Of a DNA stretch of 64,000 bases, positions 1 to 12,100 are shown one piece after another. Positions within the stretch are counted from its first letter, which is position 1. Every line of letters begins with the position of its first letter. The translations under genes were made by a program, and so were the position numbers. Location: positions 81,794,910 to 81,858,909 of the forward strand of contig NC_030683.2 in NCBI RefSeq assembly GCF_000004195.4, written 5' to 3'. Under the pieces are notes generated by a model. It saw only the letters and a list, made by a program, of their open reading frames with translations. It was not told the DNA's origin and made no database searches. This DNA is from Xenopus tropicalis (taxonomy: Eukaryota > Chordata > Amphibia > Anura > Pipidae).

Positions 1-26
1 ATACCATGATGCTTTTATAATATACT

Positions 27-27
27 A

Positions 28-82
<55 letters not shown>
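27..82. repeat. (TC)n-(TA)n compound microsatellite
   Basis: About 13 TC units pass directly into about 15 TA units. Such compound tracts are common and length-variable in frog introns. No function is claimed. Confidence 0.95.
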
Positions 83-87
<5 letters not shown>

Positions 88-576
88 GGAATTCATTATT
101 AATGGAGAATATTGTTAAACAGGTTTAGGTAAAAATACGTAACATATTGACTATAAAGGGATTTATTTAATTATTATGCTAGAGCTTTTCAGCCAAGGTT
201 AGGTTAAAAGTACTAAATGTATCCACTGTAAAGGAATTTAAGATTCATTTAAAAAAGGGCGGTAATAAAGAGAGAAGAAAGAGAATGGAGTTAACTTTAA
301 AAAAGGAGGTATTGAGTAAAAAGGAGTACCTTTTAGGGGAAGGAAAAGGTTAACAGAACCACTTGACAGCAGAAAAAGGGACTAGGTCTTCAAGCGACTG
401 TCTTATACGCAAATAGTTTGACTTTGTGCTTGTACAGAGTGTTTGTGCAATTAGCTGTGCTAGTGTGTGCTTTGGTACAACTGGATTTACCTTTTATGCC
501 ACCTTATCTTATCTATATAAAATAGTACAATTTTTCTAATATCAGTGACCCCTTCAAACTACTGTTTTATAGTATA

Positions 577-1001
577 TTAAAGGAACAGTAACACTAAAAA
601 ATGAAACAACTTTAAAGTAATAAAAATATAATGCACTGTTGCCCTGCACTGGTAAAACTGGTGTGTTTGCTACAGTAACACTACTATAATTTATATAATA
701 AGCTGCTGTTTAGCCATGGGGGCAGCCATTCAAGCTGGAAAAACGGAGAAAAGGCACAGGTTACATAGCAGATAACAGATAAGCTCTGTAGAATACAATA
801 GTGTTTTATCTGTTATCTGCTATGTGCCTGTGCCTTTTCTCCTTTGAATGGCTGCCTCCATGGCTACATAGCAGCTTATTTATATAAATTATAGTAGACT
901 TTCTGAAGTAAACACACAACTTTTACCAGTGCAGGGCAGCAGCACATTATATTTTAGTTACTTTTATACACTTTCATTTTTTGGTGTTACTGTTCCTTTA
1001 A
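577..1001. mobile_element. T2-type MITE, copy 1 (TTAA-flanked)
   Basis: The left end reads TTAAAGGAACAGTAACAC and the right end is its inverse (GTGTTACTGTTCCTTTAA). The whole unit folds back: 715-785 (cagccattcaagctgg... cagataacagataag) pairs with 800-870. The TTAAAGG terminus is the hallmark of the Xenopus T2 MITE families, mobilised by a TTAA-targeting (Kolobok-like) transposase. Related copies lie at 10321 and 19996. It has no coding capacity; the 61-codon frame at 929 lies inside its right arm. Confidence 0.85.
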
Positions 1002-2100
1002 TACAGTTTATAGTAGTAGAGACAACCTGCTCCCAACCTCATCTAATCAAAACGAGTCTTAAATTGCAGGTTGTGAGCAAGGAGGTAGACATTTTGGATA
1101 CATACACGGAATGAGATAATGAGATTTAACAAACTCTTTACCGTTTGTGTGTGTGGATAAAAACATATGCAGAGGTCAGCAGACTATATGCTTTATATAT
1201 AATCTTAGTGCTGTACACTGTATTGAAACTGTGTTCTTTTATTTAGCAAATGGTTGGTTGTTGAATGAAAAGGCTGTCAGGCAGCGTTCAATGTATGAAA
1301 AGCTTTGTGCTGTACTCACTATATAAAGACTGTGTGTTTGAAGGTATGTGCTGTATTTGGAAGCTGACAGGCTGCTGGCACAAAGTGAGAGTGTGACAAG
1401 GAACTGTGTAGGTGACAGGTTTGGCACTTGCAATGTTGACATTGGCAGAAGGCGGAAATAATCTGACTAATGAGCAGCAACTGAAACCTGTGTCTCCCCT
1501 CAATTTCTTTCCACCTCCCCTCCACCATTCCATTCCCCTTTCGTTATTCCAATTTCTCTTTCTTAGCTCAGTTCGTTTGTATTTCTCTTCTGTTACAGTT
1601 GTATAACAAGAAATATAAATATATTCAAACTACGATCAGACAGAACCCCCACTGGGCTCACAATACAGATCTGTTCTTAGTGGCTGTACAGGTGACGGCC
1701 AAGGCCTCTGTTTTTGTGGGGTCCCACCAAGAAGCAGTTTTGTGCAGAAGATATACTTTTTAATGAATGTCACTGTATAAACAAGGATACATTATATCTA
1801 GACTGTCCAACAGGAGTTTATAGCTGTTGATGAACTACATTTAACAACATACTCTGAAGCGAAAGTTGAACACTCTTGTTTCATAAAATGAGGGTCCTTC
1901 CAGGCCCTTTTGTCAGTACGCCCCACCAATAAGGACAGCCCTTCCTCCATACTTCTTGATCCCCCAGTAGTGGTTGGTCTGCTGTGTCATTTATTACAAC
2001 TGCTGTATAAAAGTTTTCCTTTATATCAAGTTGCAATGTTGTCTCTTCATAATCACCCCCTGCCATCTGACATGTTCCCTTCTTTTCTCTCTCATTTCAG

Positions 2101-2247
2101 AGGGTAGGTTTGTTACCTCCCCTTCAGGTGCTCTGTATATCTTGGATGTACAGAAGGAAGATGCCCTGTCCACATATCGCTGCATCACAAGGCATCGCTA
2201 CAGCGGGGAGACACGACAGAGCAATGGTGCACGGCTTCTTGTTTCAG
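2101..2247 (+). CDS. dscaml1: dscaml1 visible exon 1: end of Ig2
   Basis: Enters and leaves in phase 1. Contains [20 protein letters not shown], carrying the F-strand cysteine of Ig2, then [11 protein letters not shown] as the last strand. The acceptor is ctctcatttcag and the donor is CAG|GTGAGG. The final G joins AT of the next exon to give the Asp of DPAES. The first half of Ig2 must come from an upstream exon. Confidence 0.93.
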
Positions 2248-3128
2248 GTGAGGCACAGAACAGATATGCACCATTACAGTGTATACATATATATGTATAT
2301 ATACAGAGAAGGATTACATAGAATCAGGTGCAATGACAAGCATTAATCAAATGTAGGTATGGGATATATTATGCTTGGGACCTGGGTTTTTCTGGATAAT
2401 GGTTTTAGTAATTTAACTTAATTCCACTAAAAAAAAATTAAACATTAAATTAACCCAATAGGAATGTTGTGATAGCATTATGCATGTATGCACCTTAGTT
2501 AGGATCAAGCACAAGACACTGATAAATTATTACTGAGAAAAAAAAGAATAACAACCTCTATGGGAGATGGCCTTCCCATTATTTGGAACTTTTTGGATAT
2601 TGGGTTTCTGGATAAGGAATTCAATACTGTAGTAGTATTTTCTCTAGGGAAAATATTTTGGTCCTGTTAGAGAACTTGTTATACTACTTTCCTTCTATGT
2701 TTTAGTTAGCACCCAGCTAGAATCATATACTGTAGATATTACAAAACACATGTTCTTGGTAAACTACACTCATTCATTCTAAAGCTACTTTTGAAAATGT
2801 AGTTTATAATTTTGTGTTAGATCCTGCCGAGTCTGTCCCTGTGCTGCTTGATGGGTTTCAGTCACAAGAAGCTCTTGTGGGGGAAACCGTGGAACTGCCT
2901 TGCATTGCATCAGGATATCCTAACCTAGCTAGCCGCTGGATTAAAGATGGCCGCCCAGTGCCATCTGACAGTCGATGGAGCAAACGCAGCACTGGTTTGA
3001 GTATGGCTGATCTGAGACTCGAGGATAGTGGCACCTACATTTGTGAAATTACAAACAGCTTTGGCTCTGCAGAAGTCACTGGTACATTGACTGTCATAGG
3101 TAAGAGATAAGGTTACATCTGAGAGATG

Positions 3129-3171
<43 letters not shown>

Positions 3172-6100
3172 ATATCTATCATATATCTATCATTCTATAA
3201 TCTGTCTACCTATTATCTGTGTGGTCTGACACTCTTTGAATATTAATGTGCTCCTACTCTTGATCAAACACTGTGGCTTAGATAGGGTAATATGCCATCT
3301 GTCAAGGTGATAATTCATGTATCCCACACTGAGATGCCCATGACCCTGTGTCACTGGAAGGCATGTCACTGTTTGCAGGGTGGCCAGTTCTGACAACACA
3401 ACACTGTGCAGTGAGGCAAGTGTGACATTGTGCATTGACATTTACAAAGAGCCTGGCAGAAGGTTTGCTGATAGTAAAGAGATTGGAAGAAGATACTGGG
3501 AAACTACTCCATAAAGCTTTGACACTGGTTAGACTAGGGGGCTGATTTACTAACCCACGAACGGGTCGAAATGAGTCCGATTGCGTTTTTTTCGTAAAGA
3601 TCGGTATTTTGCGATTTTTTCGTATTTTTTGCGATTTTTTCGGTTTTTTTCGTTACCAATACGATTTTTGCGTAAAAACGCGAGTTTTTTGTAGCCATTA
3701 CGAAAGTTGCGTAAAATCTTGCGCTTTTTTCGTAGCGTTAAAACTTACGTGAAACTTCGCACCTTTTAAGTTTTAACGCTACGAAAAAGGCGCAAGATTT
3801 TACGCAACTTTCGTAAAGGCTACGAAAAACTCGCGTTTTTACGCAAAAATCGTATTGGTAACGAAAAATTCGTAAAGACGCCGAAAAAATCGCAAAACAT
3901 ACGAAAAAGTCGCAAAATGTTCGTTTTCAAGTCGGAACTTTTCCAATTCGGGTCGGATTCGTGGGTTAGTAAATCAGCCCCTAAGAGTTCATTATTTACA
4001 GAATAAGAAATTAATGTAACGTGTTATTTATATCTGAAAATATGTTCAGAGGGAATAGTTATACAGAGCATCAGGGCCAGGTAGAATCAAAGAGAAGAGG
4101 TCTGTGCAATTATATAAGCAATTGTTTAAGTTATACTATACTGTAAATGTACCTCATTCATTGAGCACAACATGAATAATGAATAAACTGAATAAACCAA
4201 ATAGTCTTGTATGCACATGTGGTACCGGGCCATATTGGTTTTTTTGTTGCTGGTGTTTCCAGTTGAGATATTTGCAGTTTTAACACAGGGACCCTGGCAA
4301 TTTTTGGCAATTTCATATATAAACAGGAACATTTTGCAACTTTTGAGTATACATTTTAAGTGTATGTCTACATTTTCGTAGTGTTATTGCTATTAAAAGT
4401 AATATCTGTACATCCCTTGCTTTTCTCTGGCTGCTGATTCTGATTTGACAATGTAGTGAAAGTCAGCTTTCCTTCAGCAAAAGCTCCATGTTCCATAGAT
4501 CTGTGCAAGTTCCTTCTACACAACTGCAGTGGAGAGAAAAGCAAGATACTGCTTTCAGTGGCATTTACAATTACATATACCTTTTGGCAATGACACAGAT
4601 TTGTAAGAAATATTGCTTAGAATTACACTTTTTGTTATCCAAAAATGTATTTTTGGCTTTTAAAACACCTTTAAAGGAGAATGCAAGTCAAAATTTAAAA
4701 AGCATACTGCCCAATAGTCCTCCTATTGTTTAGTAAAAACGCCACACTTTTGGCTCACCTAATCAAATATTTACTCAGTCACACTTACTTCACATTTTCT
4801 AGAACAGGCAGCCATCTCTAAAAAGGTATTCTCCCTTCCTTTCCCTCCTTGCTTCATACTGCACATGTGTTTCATTCCCTCCCCCCCTCCCCTCTGCCAG
4901 ATCTGCTTCTGATTGGCTGGTGGGCATGTGTAGCTCAGAACAGGAGACAGGATCAAGTTACACACATGCTCAGAGAATAGGAAGGCTGCCGCTGGCACCT
5001 ACAGGTAGGACAGAGATATTTCAGTGATGTCACTGTAGTCTTCACACTGCTGTAGGCTGTCAGCACCATATCTGAGAGAAGCAAGCAGGGATCTGGGAAT
5101 TTAGATATGCAGTAAGTACTTAAAAAGAATGCCTTTAGACTTACTTTTAATTTATATTAACCTTTCAATGTCCTTTAAGGAAAAACCAAAAGGAACCAAA
5201 AAGTGTATAGTTTACAGATATAAGTTGTTTTGTACCTAACCTAAGTATTACTGATGAAGAACAAAAACATCCATGTCTTTGTAATAAATGCATTTTTGTT
5301 TTGCTCCCCTTTCTTTCAGAGCCTCTCCGTGTGACTCTTTCTCCTAAAAAGCTAAAAACTGGAATTGGTAGCACAGTCATTTTATCTTGCTCTCTCAGTG
5401 GATCTCCAGGTTACATTGTGCGCTGGTACCGGAACACAGAGCACATTGAGGCAGATGAATTTATCTCCATCCGTGGGGCAGATAATGAAACACTAGTGAT
5501 AAGCAGTGCTCAGAAGAGCCACTCAGGGGCATACCAGTGCTTTGGAACCCGCAAGAAACAAACTGCACAGGACTTTGCTATTGTAGTTTTAGAGGGTGAG
5601 TAAAGGGATTCCCCCCTTTTGTTTCCATTAATGTAGTTACAGCAAAATAGAAGGTCTCTGCAAGACAATTTCCTTCTCATTCTTTTATTAGTTGTTGTTG
5701 GTGGTGGTTTCATAGTCCAGAGCAGTCTAAAATTTTGGCATAAATTGCACTGCAATTTTGACAAATGCAATTTATCAGCATATGCCAGCATATGCAATTC
5801 ATCAGCATTATTCGCTGATTTGTAGCTTCCATCCAGGTTTTTAAGACAGACTGCAGCTTTGACTGGCTGATAAATATAATCTTGTTGTTCCTGTTAATGT
5901 TGGTTTTTTTCTCCACAACCCCTCAAACAATAAGTTTTTAATACTAAAACTACTTACCGCTTTGCATTACATTAAGTAGCTATTACACTTTATAATGTTT
6001 GTAAATTAAGCTTCTAAAGCAGTGCTGTCCAATGGGCAGCTCTCTGGCCTAAACCCCCCCCCCCCCCATTCCTTTGTGTGGCCTGTGTTGTATTGTTTAC

Positions 6101-9100
6101 ACCTCAGACAGGACAGACTGTAGGAGTGACACCAGCATGATCAGTTACTTGCATGGTATGACACTTGCAGTGAGCACCAACCGTTTGGTTTTTTTTTATG
6201 TGCTGTCCCCATTAATATAGATACAGGCTTAAAAGTTATTGTAATAAAAAGGGAGTGGTCAACACTGGCTTCCATTATCACTCCTCCACCACGTAGGCCA
6301 GAAAAATTCCCAGGTGTTCCCAGGTTATGGGGCTTGCCTACCTGGACAGCTTGAAAATGTGTTAGGGTGAAATTTGAGGTGAAGCCTATTTTGTTAGTGT
6401 GAATGATAACTATATTGCTCAGTGTAGAAATCCAAAAAATAGGAAAAAAGCTTCAGCAGGTTTACTGCAAAACATTTATTGTGGGTTGTGGTAACACAAC
6501 ATGTTTCGGGTCAATACCCTTTATCAAGTGTACCAGAAACCCGAAACATGTCGTGTAACCACTACCCACAATAAATGTTTTGCAGTAAACCTGCTGAAGA
6601 TTTTTTCTTATTTTTTGGATTTCTACAATTGTATTTGGTTGCAGCACAGAGCAACAACTAGGATCTAACGCTTTTTTTCGCAAGTAATTTATACAAAGTT
6701 CACCAATCATTTTTTTTTTTTTTTATTGCTCAGTGATTTCTGAGAGTAATATTGAAGTGTAGAATTTATTAATTCAGAAACAGTCCAACTTTTATACTTG
6801 TATTATCTAGAAACTCTTTATTTCCATGTGGTCAAGCTGATATTAAAGTAAAGTAAAAACGTTTTTGTTGCTCCTGATGGTGTTTTTCTAAAATGTGTAC
6901 ACCACAATATCGCTTGAATAAAAAACACGTCCCGCAGTCAACCATTTTTGTGCTTTGCATACTGTGTCAAGCCCTGTTCTGAAGGTGAATTGCTGAAGGT
7001 CTTTGCACTCAGATTCAAACCTGCAGCTTCCCCCACAAATCCAGCCCTGACTGTGTTAGCAATCACTGGGTTCTTGCCTACCCAAGGCATACCTCCCAAC
7101 TGTCCCGATTTTCATGGGGCAGTCCTGCTTTTCATTACTCATCCTGCTGTTACAGGTTTTTGTTTCACTGTCCTGCTTATACCTTATTGCCCTTTAAGTG
7201 TTTTAGCACTTTCCACCCAGGCTTTCATGAGATCTGTGGCTTCTCTGGCACCCCTTCTATCAAGCCAGTGTTGTTTGGTAATCTTTTATCTATGCTGTTG
7301 GATCATGTGGCAACTGACCCTGTAGCCATCTTCAGAATGTTAGCATACTATTCTATTAATTAAAAAAGGGGAAACAAGGGAAGTTGAACTACAACTCACA
7401 CTCTTACACAAATTTCTCCCCACAAGCACTTGTGACCAAGGAAGGGTATAAATAAATGAGTTACTTTAAAAGAAGGGAAATAGACAACCCTTTTCCTTGA
7501 TTACTTTGTCTTTAAATATGCTGGACCAATTTACTTCAGTGTACCACACAATTATGAGTTAACTACAATTTTCACATACTCATTTGTGAATTATTAACCA
7601 ATAAATAAGTGTAAAAGTTTCTTTATATTGTACAGAGTTATTGTGTATGCCCAACTGGCCAATAAAGAATTAGCGATCTCTATATAATTCGCAATTTGTT
7701 TATTATTAACTTAAAACAAATTATTTTAGGTGAATAAAGTGACTTAGTGCTTATACAAATTTGGTCTTTTCATAATAAAAATTGGAAGAATAATTAGATA
7801 CAAGGGGAGAGAATGATTTTCTGTTGAAAAAAAGAAAAAACACCATGCAATCCTCACTTTGATACAAAAGAGTAGGAAAATTAATTTATAGTTAGTGAAG
7901 AAATTCCCTCGGATGCTTATCCATCTCAACACTTAGCTACCTAAATCCTGGGAATTCCACAAGTTAAGATAGGGCAGGAACACTGAAGCTGCAGTCACAG
8001 GTTTTACCTTCCCTAAGCTGTAAGAAAGAGCTAAAACTGCTACCAAGATCACAAACTCACAGGTCCTTGTAGATTAAACAGATAAAAGATATTAGTAAAA
8101 GAGAATCGTTGCATGGATTAAAATCAGTACTATACTGCTCCTTAGCGACTACTCCAGCAAGATACCTACTCCAAAGCTGCCCAATGCGCGTTTCGCTGCT
8201 GTAGTTAACTCATAATTGTGTGGTACACTAAATTGGTCCAGCATATTTAAAGACAAAGTAATCAAGGAAAAGGGTTGTCTATTCCCCTTCTTTTAAATCA
8301 TAGTATTCTATTGAAGAACAGCATGATGATTCAATTCCATCCTGGTAAATATCATAGATTAGTGTGTTTATTTGCATGCTGCAAAAATATATTCCATTTA
8401 CTTTCAAGTAGGTGTTAAGATATTGCAAAACACAGCCAGAAGTGAAAGGATAATGCTTTGTCTACTAGATGAATATGTTGTAACTTATAATCATATACTG
8501 TGTTGTAATAATATTCTGAAACATACATTTTCCTGGGTGTTTTTTCTTATAGTACATGTTGGGGTAGTTTTAAAAAATGTTCATTTTTTTTCTACCAGGA
8601 CTAAACTCACTTTTAATAAAGCATGAATATCTACACATTTATTAACAAATAGTTAAAAGAAGCACAAATGTAAAAAATCATGGAATAAATATGAAAATCA
8701 AACAGATACCTCGAAATCTGTTTACTTTTCATTTGCTTTTACAAGAAAAAAAAAACCTGAAAAACTCATAAATTAAATAAATATTTTACAAGTTGCAAAG
8801 GACAACTCAACTGACTTCTACATGACCTCGCCAGCTTTTAGAGAGCATAGTTTTGTATTAGAGTTTTTTTTTAATTAAATTCTGAAAATTTGTGGTTTTA
8901 GAGTAATTATAAATACACAATTTGCGCTAAACATTAATGAAAAGAAAAGAATACAAACATTAATAAATCTGCACCTGTGTGTTTCTTTAGGAGGATGCCC
9001 ATGTGCTTAAAAAATAAGGTCCTGTTTTTGAAATTTTGAATAACTATTATGAAATTCCACTTATGGTGGAGCAAAGTTTGGAGAGCTCTCTGTTGTTAGA

Positions 9101-12100
9101 GGTCTGTCACATTAAATGAAAATTGAGAATATGATGATTGACTAAACTTATTATTGGCTAAATGACAGTATCTCCTGATTTTTCACAGATGGTACACCTC
9201 GCATCCTCTCCTCCTTCAGTGAGAAAGTAATGAACCCAGGGGAGCAATTTTCACTAATGTGCTCAGCCAAGGGAGCTCCACCACCCACCATAACCTGGAC
9301 CCTGGATGATGAACCCATCCAACGGGACTCTGGACACCGCTCTAATCAGTATACCACTGCTGATGGTAGCACAGTCAGTTACATGAATGTGAGCAGCCCA
9401 CAGATCCTGGATGGGGGGGTGTACAGATGTGCCGCTCGCAACTCTGTGGGGAGTGCAGAGTATCAAGCTCGAATAAACGTAAGAGGTGCCTGTCCTACTT
9501 CTACATATCAGAATAGGGTCTGTATGGCCTCTTTGGGTATGGAACCTGGGGATCCTCTGATCTTTTCCTCTCTACTTCCTGACTTTTTTATTGATTTATA
9601 TCATGCTATCCCTATCATATCGTCATATGTTTTAATTATTCTCAGTATGCATCCTAACCTTTCGTTCACTCTTTCTTTCTTTTCTTTTAAACATTCTCTT
9701 TCCCAGTTTTCTATGCATCTCACCTCTAGTATATTATTTCCTAATTATTCAGTCTCTCACCTCCCTAATCTCTAACCTCCTTTTAACGCCATTATTAGGA
9801 TTATTTCATTCTATTCTCCTCTCTGATTTGGTCTTCTAAAATCTTTTCATGCTACTTGATATACTATCTCACTATTAACTCATTACCTATCCTGTGTCTC
9901 TGCCATCTTCTATAGCCATTCATTTTATTACTCTCTCCTCACATTATGCCTACTTTATATTTACTATGACAGTTTCAGTTACATAGCCAGGACAACAAGA
10001 AAACACTTGTTTATTAAGTTCCATAAACACTACATATCTATTTTGTCAGATGTAACGTAAATAGAATAATATTAATAATAAAATAAACTGGAGCCACTTG
10101 GAGTAGTGCTTTAAAATAGCAACCCAAATTATGTGATTTGCTAGCTTTTCTAAAATACAGGCCTTCTCTCATTCTTCCTATTTACACTGAGATCCAGAAT
10201 CTTCTGGCAATATCTCCAGCCCAGGGTGCCAGAAATTTAATACACAGTTGCACCTGTACACGGCATCCCTTGGTGGTGTAGTGCACAAATGCAGTGTAAG
10301 GGGTCATGGGCAGCTCTAACTTAAAGGAACAGTAACACCAAAAAATGAAAGTGTTTTAAAGTAATTGAAATATAATGTACTGTTGCCCTGCACTGGTAAA
10401 ACTGGGGTGTTTGCTTCAGGAACACTACTATAGTTTATATAAATAAGCTGCTGTGTAGCCATTGGGGCAGCCATTCAAGCTGGAAAAAGGAGAAAAGGCA
10501 CAGGTTACATAGCAGATAACACATAAGACACCATTGTGTCTGTTTATCTGTTAGCTGCTATATAACCTGTGCCTTTTCTTCTTTTGAATGGCTGCCCCCA
10601 TGGCTACACACCAGGGTTTATATAAACTCTAGTAATGTTTCTGAAGCAAACACAAAACTTTTACCAGTGCAGGGCAGCAGTACATTATAGTTTAATTTCT
10701 TTGAAATATATACATTTTTTGGTGTTACTGTTCCTTTAAAGTAGAATAGGATTGCTGTTCTTGGAAAGCATAACATTAGCACTATGTCCTAAAGGCAAAT
10801 GTGGTATCAAAAGAAGACCATTCATTTTGCTGCCCTTTATACTGCAAGCTGTTGTGATGCCAATATACTTTGAGGAAAGAAAATTAAAAATTAAGCTAGA
10901 ATACACACAATACATTAAGACCCAGATGAAATAAACATTCTCTATCTTTTTTTAAAGGTATCCATTATATTCACTTTAATAGTCATGAAAACATATTTCC
11001 CTGAAATTATTTGCTAATGGCACATGGGATGTAAAATGTAGCTTTTAAAATACATAGATATATACATACCTTTATGAAATCCACACCTCTTTATTTAAAA
11101 TAACACAAAATACAAGGTGCATTCAATTCATTTAATTTGCTGCACCTTTTCCCCCAGAATTCCATTATTGTTGTAGATGCAAACTGGTGATTCTCATGAC
11201 ATAATTACACTAAACGTGAGCTTCATCACAAATCGGGTGCAATTGCGCCCAGTATTTTCGAAGTCTGCCATTAATTCCAATGTTCAGCGATGTGTGCACC
11301 CTATTCTTTCAGCGCAGGTGTGCTGTGCCTATTGATGCAGGATGCTGAGGTTATCCTGGAGCTACCACCACCTGCAGGCAAAAAGAACATTTTACCACAA
11401 TGAAAGTAGTGTTATGCGCAACTCACTGTTTGGAAAAGCTTAAGTTGTCCATTGCACTTTTGGATTTAAATGAGCCCTTATGTATATGCTGACAGTAGTT
11501 CTGCAAGCTTCTATAGTACTGAATTTGCTTTAGCATTGTTTTGGCTTTATTTATGTACTGGACATTAAAAGGCAGTTTTATTTCTGGTTGGCTACATTTA
11601 TGTGGCATAATCAGCAGAGACAGGGTTAACAGATCGCCTTTAGGCTAGTTAGTCCTACTCTGTAGGTTGCTCTGTGTTTGCTTTGCTGCAGTAACACGTG
11701 CTTTTTCCGACTGGTCAGATCTCACTTTTTCTATGCCTCTGCTCACTAGCCACCGGGGAGAGCAAAGTTCATTAATTATATGCTTCTTGGTCACACCTCT
11801 ATGATTGGTAAAGGATTAAATGAAAACATAATATTTTTTAAATAGAAACACCTTATTACACTGTAATGTGAATGGGTGGCAGAGGGTAAGCATATGCATT
11901 AGCAATGAACAAATGTTATCCACACAAGAGGAATGCAGTTTGTTTGCACAAACTTGTCTTTTGTTTCAGCCCTGCACAAAGCATCTATCTCTTTCTAACA
12001 GTGCAGCAAGTAACATATCGCTGCTTCAGAAATCAATACCTAGAGCAGTACAAGGACATCGCAATCTGTTATAAAGAGATTTAATAGCTTCTGCATGTGT

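Larger units (their letters stand above)
1..2100. other. intron upstream of the first visible dscaml1 exon
   Basis: I find no exon here. The stretch holds a TC/TA microsatellite at its start, a T2-type MITE at 577-1001, and otherwise AT-rich sequence. The last 30 bases are pyrimidine-rich and end in CAG at 2100, a good acceptor. Short open frames here do not resemble Ig1 or the start of Ig2, so the preceding coding exon is probably outside the window. Confidence 0.7.
3100..5319. other. intron with ATCT microsatellite and two MITEs
   Basis: Holds an (ATCT)n tract, a CpG-rich foldback MITE and a T2-type MITE, each listed separately. Between 3983 and 4670 I see only AT-rich unique-looking sequence with no coding frame of interest. 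Confidence 0.8.
5596..9188. other. intron with hairpin and long-TIR repeats
   Basis: Contains a decayed 'cagtgctgtccaa' repeat, a long hairpin, a stretch with 'cataCCTCCCAACTGTCCCG' (about 7089-7200, a motif I associate with a frog interspersed repeat), and an 830-bp TTAA element. The 125-codon frame at 6948 lies in that repeat stretch and is not a gene. From 8300 to 9180 I see only AT-rich intron. Confidence 0.7.
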
